Shown here: in pieces, positions 35,170 through 46,259 of the stretch
How positions within the stretch are numbered: position 1 is the stretch's first letter
Layout: each line of letters begins with the position of its first letter
DNA from: Macrotis lagotis
Taxonomy: Eukaryota; Chordata; Mammalia; Peramelemorphia; Peramelidae
NCBI RefSeq assembly: GCF_037893015.1
Contig: NC_133658.1
Location: 283,799,746-283,863,745, forward strand
Direction of reading: 5' to 3'
DNA length: 64,000 nucleotides
Notes under the pieces: model-generated
Database searches by the model: none
Seen by the model: only the letters and a program-made list of their open reading frames with translations
Told to the model about the DNA's origin: nothing
Program-made: the position numbers and the translations under genes

Positions 35170-36039
35170 AATGTGATGAGAGAGAAATCATATCTTTAAA
35201 GGAAAAAAAGTATATGAGATAACAGAATTACATAATAAGATAATGTTATTTCCCCTAAATTAAAGGTAATAGTCTTTGGTCTTTGTTCAAACTCCACAAT
35301 TCTTTCTCTGGATACAGATAGTATTCTCCATCACAGATACCTCAAAATTGTCCCTGATTGTTGCACTGATGGAATGAGCAAGTCTATCAAGGTTGTTCAT
35401 CACCCCCATGTTGCTGTTAGGGTGTACAGTGTTTTTCTGGTTCTGCTCACCTCGATAAGCATCAGTTCATGTAAATCCTTCCAGGCTTCCCTGAATTCCC
35501 ATCCCTCTTGTTTTCTAAAAGAACAATAGTGTTCCATGACATATACCACAGTTCGTGAAACCATTCCCCAACTGAAGGACATTCACTTGATTTCCAACAC
35601 AAACAGGGTTGTTATGAATATTTTTGTACAAGTAATGTTTTTATCCTTTTCCATAATCTCTTCAAGGTATCGAACCAGAAGTGGTATTGCTGGATCAAAG
35701 GGTATGCACATTTTTGTTGCCCTTTGGGCGTAATTCCAAATTGCTCTCCAGAAAGGTTGGATGAGTTCACAGCTCCACTAACAATGTATTAGTGTAGGAG
35801 TCCTGCTTTAACAAAAGTCTGAAATCATAGTCCTGAACAAGTTTTGGTTTTTTTAATGTTCATTTTTTCTTTTCTTGGCTTTTTGGGGGGTTGGAGGGGA
35901 GGGAGAGAAGGGCTCTGGAGAGACTAATTTAAAAAAAGAAATACTTTAAAAAGCAGCCTTGCAGATAATGTGATCCTCTTTTCCTGTCCTTCAAGGCTTC
36001 AGAATTGCAATTGAGGTCTCACCTTGGAGAGTTAGAAAT

Positions 36040-36547
36040 TGTTAAGGTCCAAGAAAAGTCCCCAATTACAGAACAGAGACACTCCACATGATGGAGATGC
36101 CGTAGCAAGGGTTTATTAAATTATCTTGAGCTAGGGTTCCGTCCTAGGTCAGGACTAGGATCCTGGAACCCTGAGTAAAGTGAGGAGAGACCTTATATAT
36201 GGTTTGGTAGGGGAGTTTCAAGCATCTGCCTGCAGATTGTCTTGTGGTGCAGCGTGTTCTTATTGGATGCAGCTCCTTGGAGAAGCCCCCCCTGCTGTAT
36301 GGTCCGAGGGCTGACCAGGCAGAATCCTCAGGAGTTGATCTGGCAGAAACTCAGCTAGCTGACCAAGCAGGGACTTAGGGGCAAAATTTGGGCAACAGTT
36401 CATAGGTTTCAACATTCAGGGTCTTACAGGCATTCAAGCTATTCACAGATTTCGACACTCAGGATCTTACAGGCATTTAGGCTAAAGTTCACAGATTTCG
36501 AGACTCAGGGTCTTAAAAAATCTAGAAATATCAGATAAAATTTAACA
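36040..36547 (-). mobile_element. Retroviral LTR, minus strand
   Basis: On the minus strand the order is U3 with tandem repeats (36516-36395), CCAAT (36266-36262), a TATA box (about 36201-36192) and AATAAA (36117-36112). The spacings are those of a gammaretrovirus-type LTR. Proposed ends are TGTTAA and TTAACA, a perfect inverted pair, but no target duplication matches. It may therefore be one end of a decayed provirus or a copy with a damaged edge. Confidence 0.65.
36395..36516 (-). repeat. About 47-bp tandem repeat, 2.6 copies, in LTR U3
   Basis: Units share TTCACAGATTTCGA, CTCAGGGTCTTACAGGCATT and GGCTAAAG. The position upstream of CCAAT and TATA in LTR sense suggests duplicated enhancer elements. 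Confidence 0.8.
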
Positions 36548-36917
36548 GTTTTATCTATAACTTGTAGGAATCTTGGAGACCACCTGCTCTGCACCCAGCT
36601 GAACCCATGGGAGTCTTTAAACAGAACTAGCGTCCCATTTCTGAAGGAGGGATTAGTTCTACTGGAAGAGACAAAAAAATTAGTGTTATGATTCATGCAG
36701 CAATAAAAAAAGGAAGAAGAGCTGGAATTAGGAAAAATTTTGGAAGCCCAAAATTCTTATATCTGGAAGAGGAAGAACTTGCTATGGAATCTTTCAGAAC
36801 TGCTTAGGGAGAGATGCTGCCCCAATACAGTAATTATTCTGGGCATTTCTGACCCAGAACATATGTTTTTAGCAGTTCTTTTGAAACTAGTTATTGAGTC
36901 TTGTCCATAGTAGAGGA
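36548..36917. other. Unassigned DNA next to the minus-strand LTR
   Basis: A 63-codon minus-strand frame (36696-36505) runs into the LTR. It has no motif I recognise. It could be a retroviral interior remnant or chance. Confidence 0.25.
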
Positions 36918-37110
36918 TAGTATGTTATGGTAGAAACAGTACTGCATTTGGAGCCAGACAATATGAATTCAAATCCTGATAATTCCACTTATTTGTATGA
37001 CTTTGGGCAAGTCATATGACCTCTTTGGCTCAGTTTTCTCATCAGAAAAATTAGGGATTTGGGCATAATGGTCTCTAAGTTTCCTTCTTCCTTTAAGTGT
37101 ATAGCTCTAT
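36918..37110 (+). mobile_element. MIR-like SINE, plus
   Basis: tRNA-like head (GAATTCAAATCCTGATAATT), a 'GACTTTGGGCAAGTCATATGACC' core and a 'CAGTTTTCTCATCAGAAAAAT' tail. An old diverged copy. Confidence 0.65.
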
Positions 37111-39067
37111 TTCCCAGGGGCTTTAATAAAAGGATTGTGATGGCAAGGACACTTTTATTCTATATTGCCCATTCAGGTCTTTAAGATACAAATTTGTACT
37201 CTAGTTAAGTATTTCAGAACAACCCAAGCACTAAGGAATGGAAAGTTCAGTTGCTATCCAGACTAAGCTTGACAAGACCCATCCATCCCAAGCTACCTCC
37301 TTTATGCTTCCTCCCAACAGACTTGATAAGAAAGGTCTAAATATTTAAGCAGTGTGAATTTTACATCCAGATTTGTGCAAACAATGAATGCTGTGAAGTA
37401 GCTGCATGTATTTGAATTCATATTAATTTAAGATGTGATTATGTACAAAATGGTAACTGGTTTTAGTCCAGTATAAATAAAATACAGTTTATTAATTCAA
37501 CCACTTCACTGGCTTCATTATTACAACTTATTCACTCTGAGGCAAAATTTGAATTCAGGTCTTCCTGACTCCAATTTAAGTGTTCCTCTACCTAGTTCCC
37601 TTTAGGCATCAAGACTGAACCCAATCTGTAAAATGGGGAGGGGCAGGGGAAGAGTGGACTAAATGTTTTCTAAGCTTTCCAGTTAGGTCTTGGTTTTCCT
37701 GATGAAGTATAGGAATGATATCCTCTGCAGGACTTAACCTGCCAGGAAGGAATTTAGCAGATACTTTTGTGCTTTTGTGTTTACAAGTTTTGACTCATCT
37801 TTTCCCCTCCTATTGAAATGCTTCCCCTCCTCAAATTTCTCCTTTTGTTCTGCCTAGTGACACCCTGTTCTTTTATCAAGCTGAAACATACATGCAAACA
37901 TATTCATGTCCATTGTATCTGTATTGATCTTTCAGTCAGAAATGGTATCTGCATTATTATTTGTTTAGATTTAAGTTTATATCATATTCATGTAGGTGAT
38001 TTATTTCTTCTTGCAACTTGCAAATCTAGGAGTTCTCTGAGAGTAGAAACTAATGGCTTATTTATTTTTATGTGATATCCTTTCTAGACTGTACTACCAA
38101 CTTGCATTTCCACTCACAGACTGGTTCCTCAGAGGGTGGCTGCTACTTTGGTTCTGGGATAATCTGGCAGGTGGCTACTCTTACTATAGCAACTCACTAG
38201 CCCCAAACTGTGTACTTCTCATTACCAATTAACCAGTCTCAATTGACCCTTTTCAAAGATGTTTCCCCTACTGACATAGCAAGAATAATAGTTACAAAAC
38301 ATTCCATCATTAAATGTTGGAGTGTATACTTCCCAAAATAGAGCATTTAAGTAAACAATGGATTCAAACTTAAGAATTCAATTGTAGTGAGTTATCCACT
38401 GTAGTATATACTTATATCAAAGACACAGGTCCTGGTACTGCAGATACTGGAAGTCTTATTAGTTTTCAGAGTTCTCAGGTGGGGTTCCAGCATCTAATCC
38501 TCCCCACATCCCAAACTTTGATTGCTAGGGGTCCAAAGAAGGGGGCAGGGAGGAAAGAAGAAGAGATAGAAACTCCCTTTTCTCCCCTATAGGTGTTTCA
38601 TTCTGAAATTGCTATCATCTTTGATTGCCCTATTATTTAAAAGTCTCATGGACATGGGCAATTTGTTTGCTCAGACAATCTTGGCATCTCATAAAGGGAC
38701 CAATTAGTCTAACACCTCATTAACACTCTGTGATTACATTTTGGACGTGTGTGACTATATATTAAATGAAGTGCGGAGGGACAGAATACCTTCTCTCACA
38801 CTTATTTTTCCTCCAAGTTCTAGCACAGTGCAATAAATTGAATTTTAATTCAACAAATTTATGTTAAGGATCTATTATATGTAAGGCACAGTGCTCAAAG
38901 CTTGGGAAATAGATTTTTAAAAAAAAACTATATATTCTCAACCATCAAGGATTTTACTATTAATTAGAGGTAGGGTAAGTAAGTATACACATATGTACAT
39001 GTATGTATATATTATATATGCATTCTAATATACATGAATGTTAGAATTTGATTAAAAATATCTAGGA
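37111..39067. other. Intergenic DNA with small SINE relics
   Basis: A minus-strand SINE head relic lies at about 37535-37610 (TTTGAATTCAGGTCTTCCTG). A relic of a SINE-like 'CTATTATATGTAAGGCACAGTGCTC' type lies at 38855-38960. The remainder is unassigned. Confidence 0.45.
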
Positions 39068-39361
39068 CCACCTGACATAGTATTTCATACCAGCAATTCC
39101 TGACACTAGGGAGACTGAGACTGGTGGATTGTTTGAGCCCTGTAGTTCTGATGAATAAAGCCTATGACATGTCAACAGTTTGTCCAGAACAAAAAAAAGG
39201 GAGAGCTTTCTGAAGTTCAAGAATATAGGACTAATGGGACGTCTAACTGTCCTTTAGGAGGGAAAAAGAAGTCTATGGTGGAACCCAAGGAGATCAAAGT
39301 TGCCATGCCAACTGGCAGTTCTATTGGGAATGTGAATAGTTGCACTTCTAGCCTGGTCAAG
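39068..39361 (+). pseudogene. RN7SLP: 7SL (SRP) RNA retropseudogene, near full length
   Basis: The 294 bases align along almost the whole SRP RNA. The 5' Alu domain is seen in GGGAGACTGAGACTGGTGGA and TTGTTTGAGCCCTGTAGTTC. The central S domain, which Alu-type SINEs lack, is seen in the TCCTTTAGGAGGGAAAAA and GGAGATCAAAGTTGCCATGC blocks. The 3' Alu arm is GTGAATAGTTGCACTTCTAGCCTGG. It is too diverged to be a working SRP RNA gene. An LTR interrupts it before its last 25 or so bases, and a GTCTCAAAAAAATAAATAAA remnant at 41356-41375 is likely its 3' end and tail. Confidence 0.8.
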
Positions 39362-41352
39362 TGTTGGGAGCCAGGGTCTCTGTTTGACACAGTCACGGCA
39401 AGAAGATTCAAGGCAGCCACATCACCTGATAGAACAACATTTCCTTCTTCAATATATACAGGGATCCCATGTATACCCATATTTATAGGTCTATTATTGA
39501 TTGCAAAACTTACTCATCCTAATAGTTGGAATGACTATAAAGGAAGGATTTCAGAGAAATTCCTTGAATAAAACAGATTGTGAACTCTGTCCAAATTTAA
39601 AAGGACTGCCTCTCACTGAGACATACAAAAGGCTTCAACATTATGAAATCTTTGGAAAATACAGCACTGGGAGTTCCAGGGAGATGTCAGAAGATATATA
39701 CAGGGAAAACAGATACAAGATGGGTCAGATAGAATTCAAGGGAAATTAACAGTCCTCTCCCCCTTATCATACACAGGAATATAGGATAAAGATGGTAAGA
39801 GAATAGTTAGTTTAGTTGACCGATACATGAACTCTAATAGCCTTAGTTTATTGTGAAAGAATAAAAAGTCATAGAAACCGTAGCGTCTACCAACAAGGGC
39901 TGAAAGGAAAATTGGTTATTGAAGTAGCCAACAGAGGGGTGGACAAACATAACTGCCCTTACTATAGGTTGTCAAGGGAGCATATCGAAAAACATTACAC
40001 ACGCGGCACAAAAACATAAAAGCATTCCATTAAACAAATTATATCAAAGATTATTATCAGGAAAGTTCTGCTTAATAACTTTACTATGCAGCAACAAACT
40101 AGACAAGAGATAGACTGAGGTCATCACGGTCTGAGCAGAGACAAGAAAATTAACTACATGATTGATAATCACACTTGTAACTTGAGCGGGTCCAGCCTCC
40201 ATGGGGGTCCTTGGAACCTGACAGGAGGGATAGAGTCGGCGAAATGAGTTGAGTCAACAAGTGGTTATAGGCAAGAGCAAGTTGACTGACTGTCAGCTGC
40301 TTAGATTTATTTTTATAGTCTGAAAATCATATGAAACCAGCAAACTAAAATAATTTTCTTGGTTACAAAAGTATACAATTTTCATCATTAATCATATAGT
40401 TCATATGGTTACAAATTTGATCATGTAGTGGTTACAAATGTGATTATCAATCATGTAGTTAATTTTCTTTTCCCTGCTCAGACCGTGATGACCTCAACCT
40501 GCCTGTTGCCTAGGTTGTTGCTGCATAGTAAAGTTATTAATTAAACAGAACTTTCCTTATAATAATCTTTGATATAATTTGTTTAATGGAATGTTTTATG
40601 TTTTTGTGCCGCGTGTGTAATGTTTTTCGATATGCTCCCATGACAACCTATAGTAAGGGCAGTTATGTTTGTCCACGCCTCTGTTGACTACTTCAATAAC
40701 CAATTTTCCTTTCAGCCCTTGTTGGTAGATGCTACGGTTTCTATGACTTTTTATTCTTTCCCAATAAACTAAGGCTGTTAGAGTTCACATATTGGTTACC
40801 TATACTAACTATTCTCTCACCATCTTTATCATATATTCCTGTGTATGATAAGGGGGGAAAAACTGTTAATTTCCCTGGAATTCTATCTTACCCATCTTGT
40901 ATCTGGTTTCCCTATATATATATACTCTGACATCTCCCTGGAACTCCCAGTGCTGTATCTTCCAAAGATTTCATAATGTTGAAGCTTTTTGTAAGTCTCA
41001 GGGAGAGGCAGTCCTTTTAAATTTGGACAGAGTTCACAATCTGTTTTATTCAAGGAATTTCTCTGAAATCCTTCCTTTATAGTCATTCCACTATTAGGGT
41101 GAATAAGTTTTACAATCAATAATAGACATATAAATATGTTTATACATGGAATCCCTATATATATATATTGAAGAAGGAAATGTTGTTCCATCAGGCAGTG
41201 TGACTGCCTTGAGTCTTCTTGCCATGACTGTGTCAAACAGCTTAGAGACCCTGACTCCCAACAGTAACCACTACATGATCAAACTTGTAACCACATGAAC
41301 TATATGATTATTGATGAAAATTGTATACTTTTGTAACCAAGGAAATGATTCA
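39362..41352 (+). mobile_element. Class II-like LTR, plus, interrupted and 3'-truncated
   Basis: Starts TGTTGGGAGCCAGGGTCTC at 39362, runs to 40182, and resumes at 41264-41352 after a second LTR of the same family that lies in it in reverse. The TGTTGGGAG start is typical of betaretrovirus-like and IAP-like LTRs. The end, with the TATA region, R and U5 seen in the other copy, is missing: a deletion joins it to the tail of the 7SL copy near 41353. Confidence 0.75.
40183..41263 (-). mobile_element. Solo LTR (1081 bp), minus, inside a same-family LTR
   Basis: In LTR sense it starts TGTTGGGAGTCAGGGTC (41263), carries TATAAAAATAAATC near 40305 and ends GGACCCGCTCA (40183). It is flanked by a 6-bp duplication, GTAACT (40177-40182) and GTAACC (41264-41269), with one mismatch. 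That is the length usual for class II elements. Removing it restores the plus-strand LTR. With 39362-40182 it makes an inverted repeat with arms of about 0.8 kb. Confidence 0.85.
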
Positions 41353-41379
41353 GTCTCAAAAAAATAAATAAAATTCATA

Positions 41380-41804
41380 GGAATATTCAAAGTGTTAGAA
41401 TAAATTGTATATAGTACATAAATGTTTGCTTGAGTGTAAAATTATCATGCTTTGATACTTATTCCACTAATCAAGAACAAGATCTGTGTAGATTCTACAT
41501 AGACTCTTGTATCCAAGTTAGATATTTTAGTAAATTTTGTCTATTTTCGTTATCTTTGCTTATTATGTAGCAATAGAAGCAGTGTCATGAATATCAGTGT
41601 GAAATAACAAAAAGTCATTTCCCTTGACACATAATGAAACTATATAATATCAAATGTGTACCAGCATATACCATAGAGCATACCAATATAAAGGATCCTT
41701 ATATGTTCTAACTCTAGAGAATTCATACTTTGTAGAAAAGAGTGTCATTATAATGCATTCCCTTTTATAGAAATCTCTTCTCAAAAAAGCATCAAAAATG
41801 TGAA
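41380..41804. other. Intergenic DNA, nothing assigned
   Basis: AT-rich. No gene or repeat recognised. Confidence 0.4.
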
Positions 41805-41830
41805 AAGTACAGGGTAAAGATAGAGCTGAA

Positions 41831-42008
41831 GGGGCAGCTAGGTGGCGCAGTGGATAGAGCACTGGCCCTGGAGTCAGGAGTACCAGAGTTCAAATCCAGC
41901 ATCAGATATTTAATAATTACCTAGCTGTGTGACCTTGGGCAAGCCACTTAAGCCCATTGCCTTGTAAAAAGAAAAAAAAACAAAAACCTAAATAAATAAA
42001 TTTAAACA
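41831..42008 (+). mobile_element. tRNA-derived SINE (WSINE1-like), plus
   Basis: A well-preserved copy starting GGGGCAGCTAGGTGGCGCAG, close to the family's head consensus. A 14-bp target duplication, AAAGATAGAGCTGA, flanks it. It sits in the L1 5' UTR. Confidence 0.92.
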
Positions 42009-42043
42009 AAAGATAGAGCTGAGATGGTAGAGAAAAGGCAGAG

Positions 42044-42196
42044 GGGGGTGGCTAGGTGGCACAGTGGATAGAGCACTGCCCCTGGAGTCAGGAGTACCTG
42101 AGTTCAAATCCAGCCTCAGACACTTAATAATTACCTATCTGTGTGGTCTTAGGCAAGCCACTTTACCCCATTGCCTTGCAAAAAAAATAAATAAAT
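42044..42196 (+). mobile_element. tRNA-derived SINE (WSINE1-like), plus
   Basis: Head GGGTGGCTAGGTGGCACAG and tail AAAATAAATAAATA. Target duplication AAAGGCAGAG (42034-42043) and AAAAGCAGAG (42197-42206). It lies only about 35 bases after the previous SINE. Confidence 0.9.
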
Positions 42197-42946
42197 AAAA
42201 GCAGAGACTTGCCTTAGGGCCCCCAAATTTTCCTTCAAAAAATTTTAAGTAATACTTCAAATCAAATTGTGGAGCAGTAGAACACAGAATAAAACGAAGT
42301 GAAACAATTTTTTTAGCCCAAGACAACTATTGATAGGAAAGGTCTGTTGCCCCCGTGTGAGAGTGAAATATAGTCCAGCACTGGTTGCATATGTACCAGG
42401 CCACAATAATAGGACTTGGGAGCAACTGAATTAGTAATAGCAAATGACAAAGAAATTGAATGGCTAGTCAGAAGGTTACAGGGGATCTTTGCTCTCCTCT
42501 AATGGTACAATCCTTGAAGATTTGAAAGCTTACAGATCTCCACAAGTGAAACTATTGAAAATACTCCAAAGTTTGGGATGATAACCCTGCACCCCAAGAG
42601 CAGAGCCCAAATTAAATATAAAGCTAAAAGTAAAAAAAAATAAGCTGGAAAAATCAGCAAAAAATGATCCTGATCTTAGAAAAATATTATGGTGACAAGA
42701 AAGATCAAAACACAAACCCAGAAGAAGACAATAAAAATAAAAAGACAATAAAAACTGCTACTGCTACTGTAGCTACTGCTACATCAAAGAAAATGTAAAT
42801 TTGTCTTAACCTCATAAAGAATTCCTGGAATAGGTCAAAAAGATTTTTTTAAAAATTAAATAAGGAAAAATTGTATAACGAAATGACCATGATGCAAGAA
42901 AATCAGGAAAAAAGAGTAAACTTCTTGGTAAAGCAAGCACACATAT

Positions 42947-42947
<1 letters not shown>

Positions 42948-42990
<43 letters not shown>
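42948..42990. repeat. (CA)n microsatellite
   Basis: About 21 perfect CA units inside the old L1 ORF1 region. Confidence 0.95.
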
Positions 42991-42994
<4 letters not shown>

Positions 42995-43152
42995 AAAAAA
43001 ATATAGCACCTTAAGATCAAAAATAGGTGAAATGATAAGAGGCAAAAAATTCAGCAAAGAGAAGAATGCTTTAAAAAACATAATTGACCAAATGGAAAGA
43101 GAAAGTGTACAAAAATTTACTGAAGAGAAGAAATCTTCAAAATGTAGAATTG

Positions 43153-43314
43153 TAGGGGGTGGCTAAGTGGCACAGTAGATAGAGCACCAGCCCTGAAGTC
43201 AGGAGTACCTGAGTTTAAAACCAGCCTCAGACACTTAATAATTACCTAGCTGTGTGGCCTTGGGCAAGCCACTTAACCCCATTTGCCTTGAAAAAAACTA
43301 AAAACAAAAACCAG
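43153..43314 (+). mobile_element. tRNA-derived SINE (WSINE1-like), plus
   Basis: Target duplication TGTAGAATTG (43143-43152) and TGTAAAATTG (43315-43324). Inserted in old L1 ORF1 sequence. Confidence 0.88.
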
Positions 43315-45039
43315 TGTAAAATTGGTCAAATGGAAAAGGAGATATAAGATCTCAATGAAGAAAATAATTCTTTAAGAATTAAACAAGTAGAAAGTAATAA
43401 GAAGTAGTCAAACAAAACTTTAAAAAAGGAAAAAAAGAAGGAAATCTAAAAATCTCATTGGGGAAAAAAAAAGATGACTATCCAGGAAAATAGATCAAGG
43501 GGAAATATTTTAAGAATTATTAGTCTGCCTGAAAACCACGATAAAAAAGTCCTTAGAAATCATAATTCAAGAAATTATGAAAGAAAAATGCTCTAATATT
43601 CTAGAACCAGAGGGTAAATTAGAAATTGAAAGAATCCATTTATCACTTCCTGAAAGAGGCCCCAAAATGAAAATGTTGAGGAATATCATGGTCAAATTTC
43701 AGAGTTCCCAGTTTAAGGATAAAATATTATAAACTGCCAGAAAGAAGCAATTCAAATATTGTGAAGCCACAGTCAGAATCACAAAATATTTAGTCATTGC
43801 TACATTCAAGTAATGGAGGCATTGGAATGAAATAGTTCAGAGGGCAAAGAAGTTAGGATTACAATCAAGTATCTACTATGGAGCAAAATAAAATATAATT
43901 ATCCTGAGGAAAAAATTGGATATTCAATGAAACCGAGAACTTTCAAACATTCCTGACGAAAAGACCAGAGCAGAACAGAAAATTTTTCTTTCAAATTCAA
44001 CACTCAGGAGGAACATACAAAGGTAAATACGAAAGATAAATCACAAGGAATTCAATAGAATTTGCATTACTTACATGGAAAGATGATACATTCGCTCCTA
44101 AGAACTTTCTCATTATTAGAGCAGTTAGGAGTATACATAGACAGAGGGCATGGGTGTAAGTTAGATAGAATGGAAATATATTTTAAAAATAAAATTAAGG
44201 GGTGAGAAAGAGGAATGCATTGGGAAAAGGGGGAAAGGAGAAGTAGAATGGGGTAAATTGTTTGAAATAAAAGAGTTTTTCTTTTTCTGAAAAAGGCTTC
44301 AATTCTCAAATATATAAAAAATTAAGTCAAATTTTTAAAAATACATGTCATATCTGAACTGGTAAATGATCAATTTTACCAGGTAATGGGTAGATCAAAG
44401 TAATAAATGCTAGGATCATTATTGATTACAGAGATGCAAAAATACAGAACTTTCCACTCCACACTTATCAGACTGCCTAATATTACAAAAAAGAAAAATA
44501 ACAAGTGTTGAAGGAAAAATTGAGAGACTAATATATTATCAGTGAAGTTGTGAACAGATCTAACCATTCTGGTGAGCAATTAGCAACTATGCCCCAAAGT
44601 CTATAAAACCATACATAACATTTGACTCAGTAGTAACACTAGTAGGTCTGTGTTCCAAAAAAAAAGATAAAATAAAATTGAAAAGAGATCTATATGCACA
44701 AAATATTTATAGCAGCTCTTCTTACAATGAATGACAAAAATGGAAATGGAGGGAATATTTGTCAATTGGGGAATGGCTAAACAAGTTATAATATATGATT
44801 GTGAAAGAATACTATTGTGTTATAAAAATGAGCAGAATGATCTCAAAAAACCTGGAAAAACTTAGTATATGCAATCACATAAATATTGTACTGTGATCAG
44901 TTATAAATGACTTAGCTGTTTTTAGCAATACAGTGATCAAAGATATTTTCAAAGGACTCATGATGAAAAATGCTATCTATCTCCAGAGATGGGAAAAAAC
45001 CTGAAGGAGTCTTAATATAGATCAGAGAATATTTCTTTT

Positions 45040-45100
45040 TTACTTTGTTTTGTTTTTGTTTTGTTTTTTTTTTTGTTTTGTTTTGTTTTGTTTTGTTTGA
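45040..45100 (+). repeat. (TTTTG)n low-complexity tract in L1 3' UTR
   Basis: Expanded form of the T-rich 3' UTR stretch seen in other old L1 copies. Confidence 0.8.
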
Positions 45101-45255
45101 TCTGGGTGACCAGTTACGAATAATCTATGTCAAATTGCTTACTTTCTCAATGAGGAGTAGGGGAGAAAGGGATAAAATTTGGAACTCAAGGTTTTAAGAA
45201 ATGATTGTTAAAAAATTTTCTTTACATGTAATGGGGGAAATATCAATTTTTTTAG

Positions 45256-46062
45256 AAGCATCAAAAGGAAAGTGACTGGTTTTTCAAGTCAATAAAGAGA
45301 CTTCTTGTTCATGTACTAGGGTAGAGATGGGGAACCTTTCTTATGCCAATGATCATTTGGATATTTATAACATTATCCAAAGACCACTGAAAATTATCAA
45401 CTTAAAATTATCTGATATATTTGGTCAAACATTAAATTAATTAATTCACTCCTCAAAAGTTCCTATTTATTGAATTTGTAGTTGTCTCATTTTCAGTTGC
45501 CATAACAATGCCAGACCAAATCATTTCACCACTTGCTGATCAAACATTCACATTCCTGTACTAGAAGATCTCTGAATTTGCTTCTTGTTTGATTGTTTCT
45601 TAAGTCACAGCTCTGAGAACCCTAAAAATATAATCCCCTAAAGTGGAAATTGTGGGAATCCTGTACTAACGGGGTCTCAGAAGTAGTTTGAGGGTATTGG
45701 AAAATATTAAGTAACTCACAGAAAATGGACTTCTAGCCAGTACTGAGGTCTAGTCAGGTGGGTTGGTGGCTTCCATTATCCCAAGACGATCATGACCAGA
45801 AGCAATTATCTAATTAACCTAGTCATAATTAGGTTAATATCCTTTCTACTAAACATATGTATTCCCTCCTCCAACTGCCTGGGAAAGATCCTTTGAAGAA
45901 TGTATCTGAGTGTTTTGTGCTACATGGAGTAGAGCATCCAGGAATTTAGTTTTGTTGGCAGTGTTTTCAATTTAATTGGTTGAGCCAAACTTCATCTCAT
46001 CTCCACTTTAGGAGATCCTATGATTGTTGGTCTATAGTCCTCATTTGACATCTGTTTTATGA
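45256..46062. other. Intergenic DNA, possible old DNA-transposon relic
   Basis: The segment 45320-45520 (AGATGGGGAACCTTTCTTATG, CATTTGGATATTTATAACAT) gives the impression of an old interspersed repeat, perhaps hAT-like. I could not identify it. The rest is unassigned. Confidence 0.3.
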
Positions 46063-46212
46063 CTTTTTTGGGGTTTTGCAAGGCAGTAGGGTTAAGTGAC
46101 TTGCCTAAGGTCACACAGCTAGGTAATTATTAAGTGTCTGAGGCCAGATTTGAATTCAGGTACTCCTGACTCCAGGGTCAGTGGTCTATGCAGTGTGTCA
46201 CCTAGCTGCCCC
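46063..46212 (-). mobile_element. tRNA-derived SINE (WSINE1-like), minus
   Basis: The full reverse-complement SINE, from GGTTTTGCAAGGCAGTAGGG to CACCTAGCTGCCCC. Confidence 0.85.
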
Positions 46213-46259
46213 ACCTAAGTAACTTTTAACATTTTAACTCTAACATTTCCTGAAATGCA

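Larger units (their letters stand above)
34388..35794 (-). mobile_element. 5'-truncated L1 with possible 3' transduction, minus
   Basis: L1 3' UTR and ORF2 C-terminal sequence (34445-34564 and 35170-35794), interrupted by a solo LTR. The target duplication is TAGGAGCCCTGCTTT (34373-34387) and TAGGAGTCCTGCTTT (35795-35809). Between the normal L1 3' end (34445) and the terminal T-rich tract (34388-34401) lie about 45 bases not seen in the other L1s here. They are a candidate for flanking DNA carried along by read-through transcription. Confidence 0.7.
41808..45255 (+). mobile_element. Old L1, internally deleted, plus
   Basis: The 5' UTR of the older L1 type (GATAGAGCTGAGATGGTAGAGAAAAGGCAG once SINEs are removed) is followed by a decayed ORF1 (about 42600-44000), then 0.25 kb of spacer. 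At about 44280 it jumps directly to ORF2 C-terminal and 3' UTR sequence. About 3.5 kb, covering endonuclease and RT, is missing. In ORF1 the 'CTCTAATATTCTAGAACCAGAGGG' and 'AGAAAGAAGCAATTCAAATATT' blocks match the ORF1 C-terminal half of other copies. Three SINEs have been inserted. Confidence 0.75.

Noticed and set aside
39217-39480. 87-codon minus-strand frame over the LTR start
   Set aside because: It spans the junction of two repeats, so it is not a conserved gene.
39164-39571. 135-codon plus-strand frame
   Set aside because: It runs across the 7SL copy into the LTR start and looks like neither a viral nor a host protein.
42945-43166. 73-codon frame starting with a His-Thr repeat
   Set aside because: The repeat is a translated CA microsatellite. 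The remainder is decayed L1 ORF1 and SINE.
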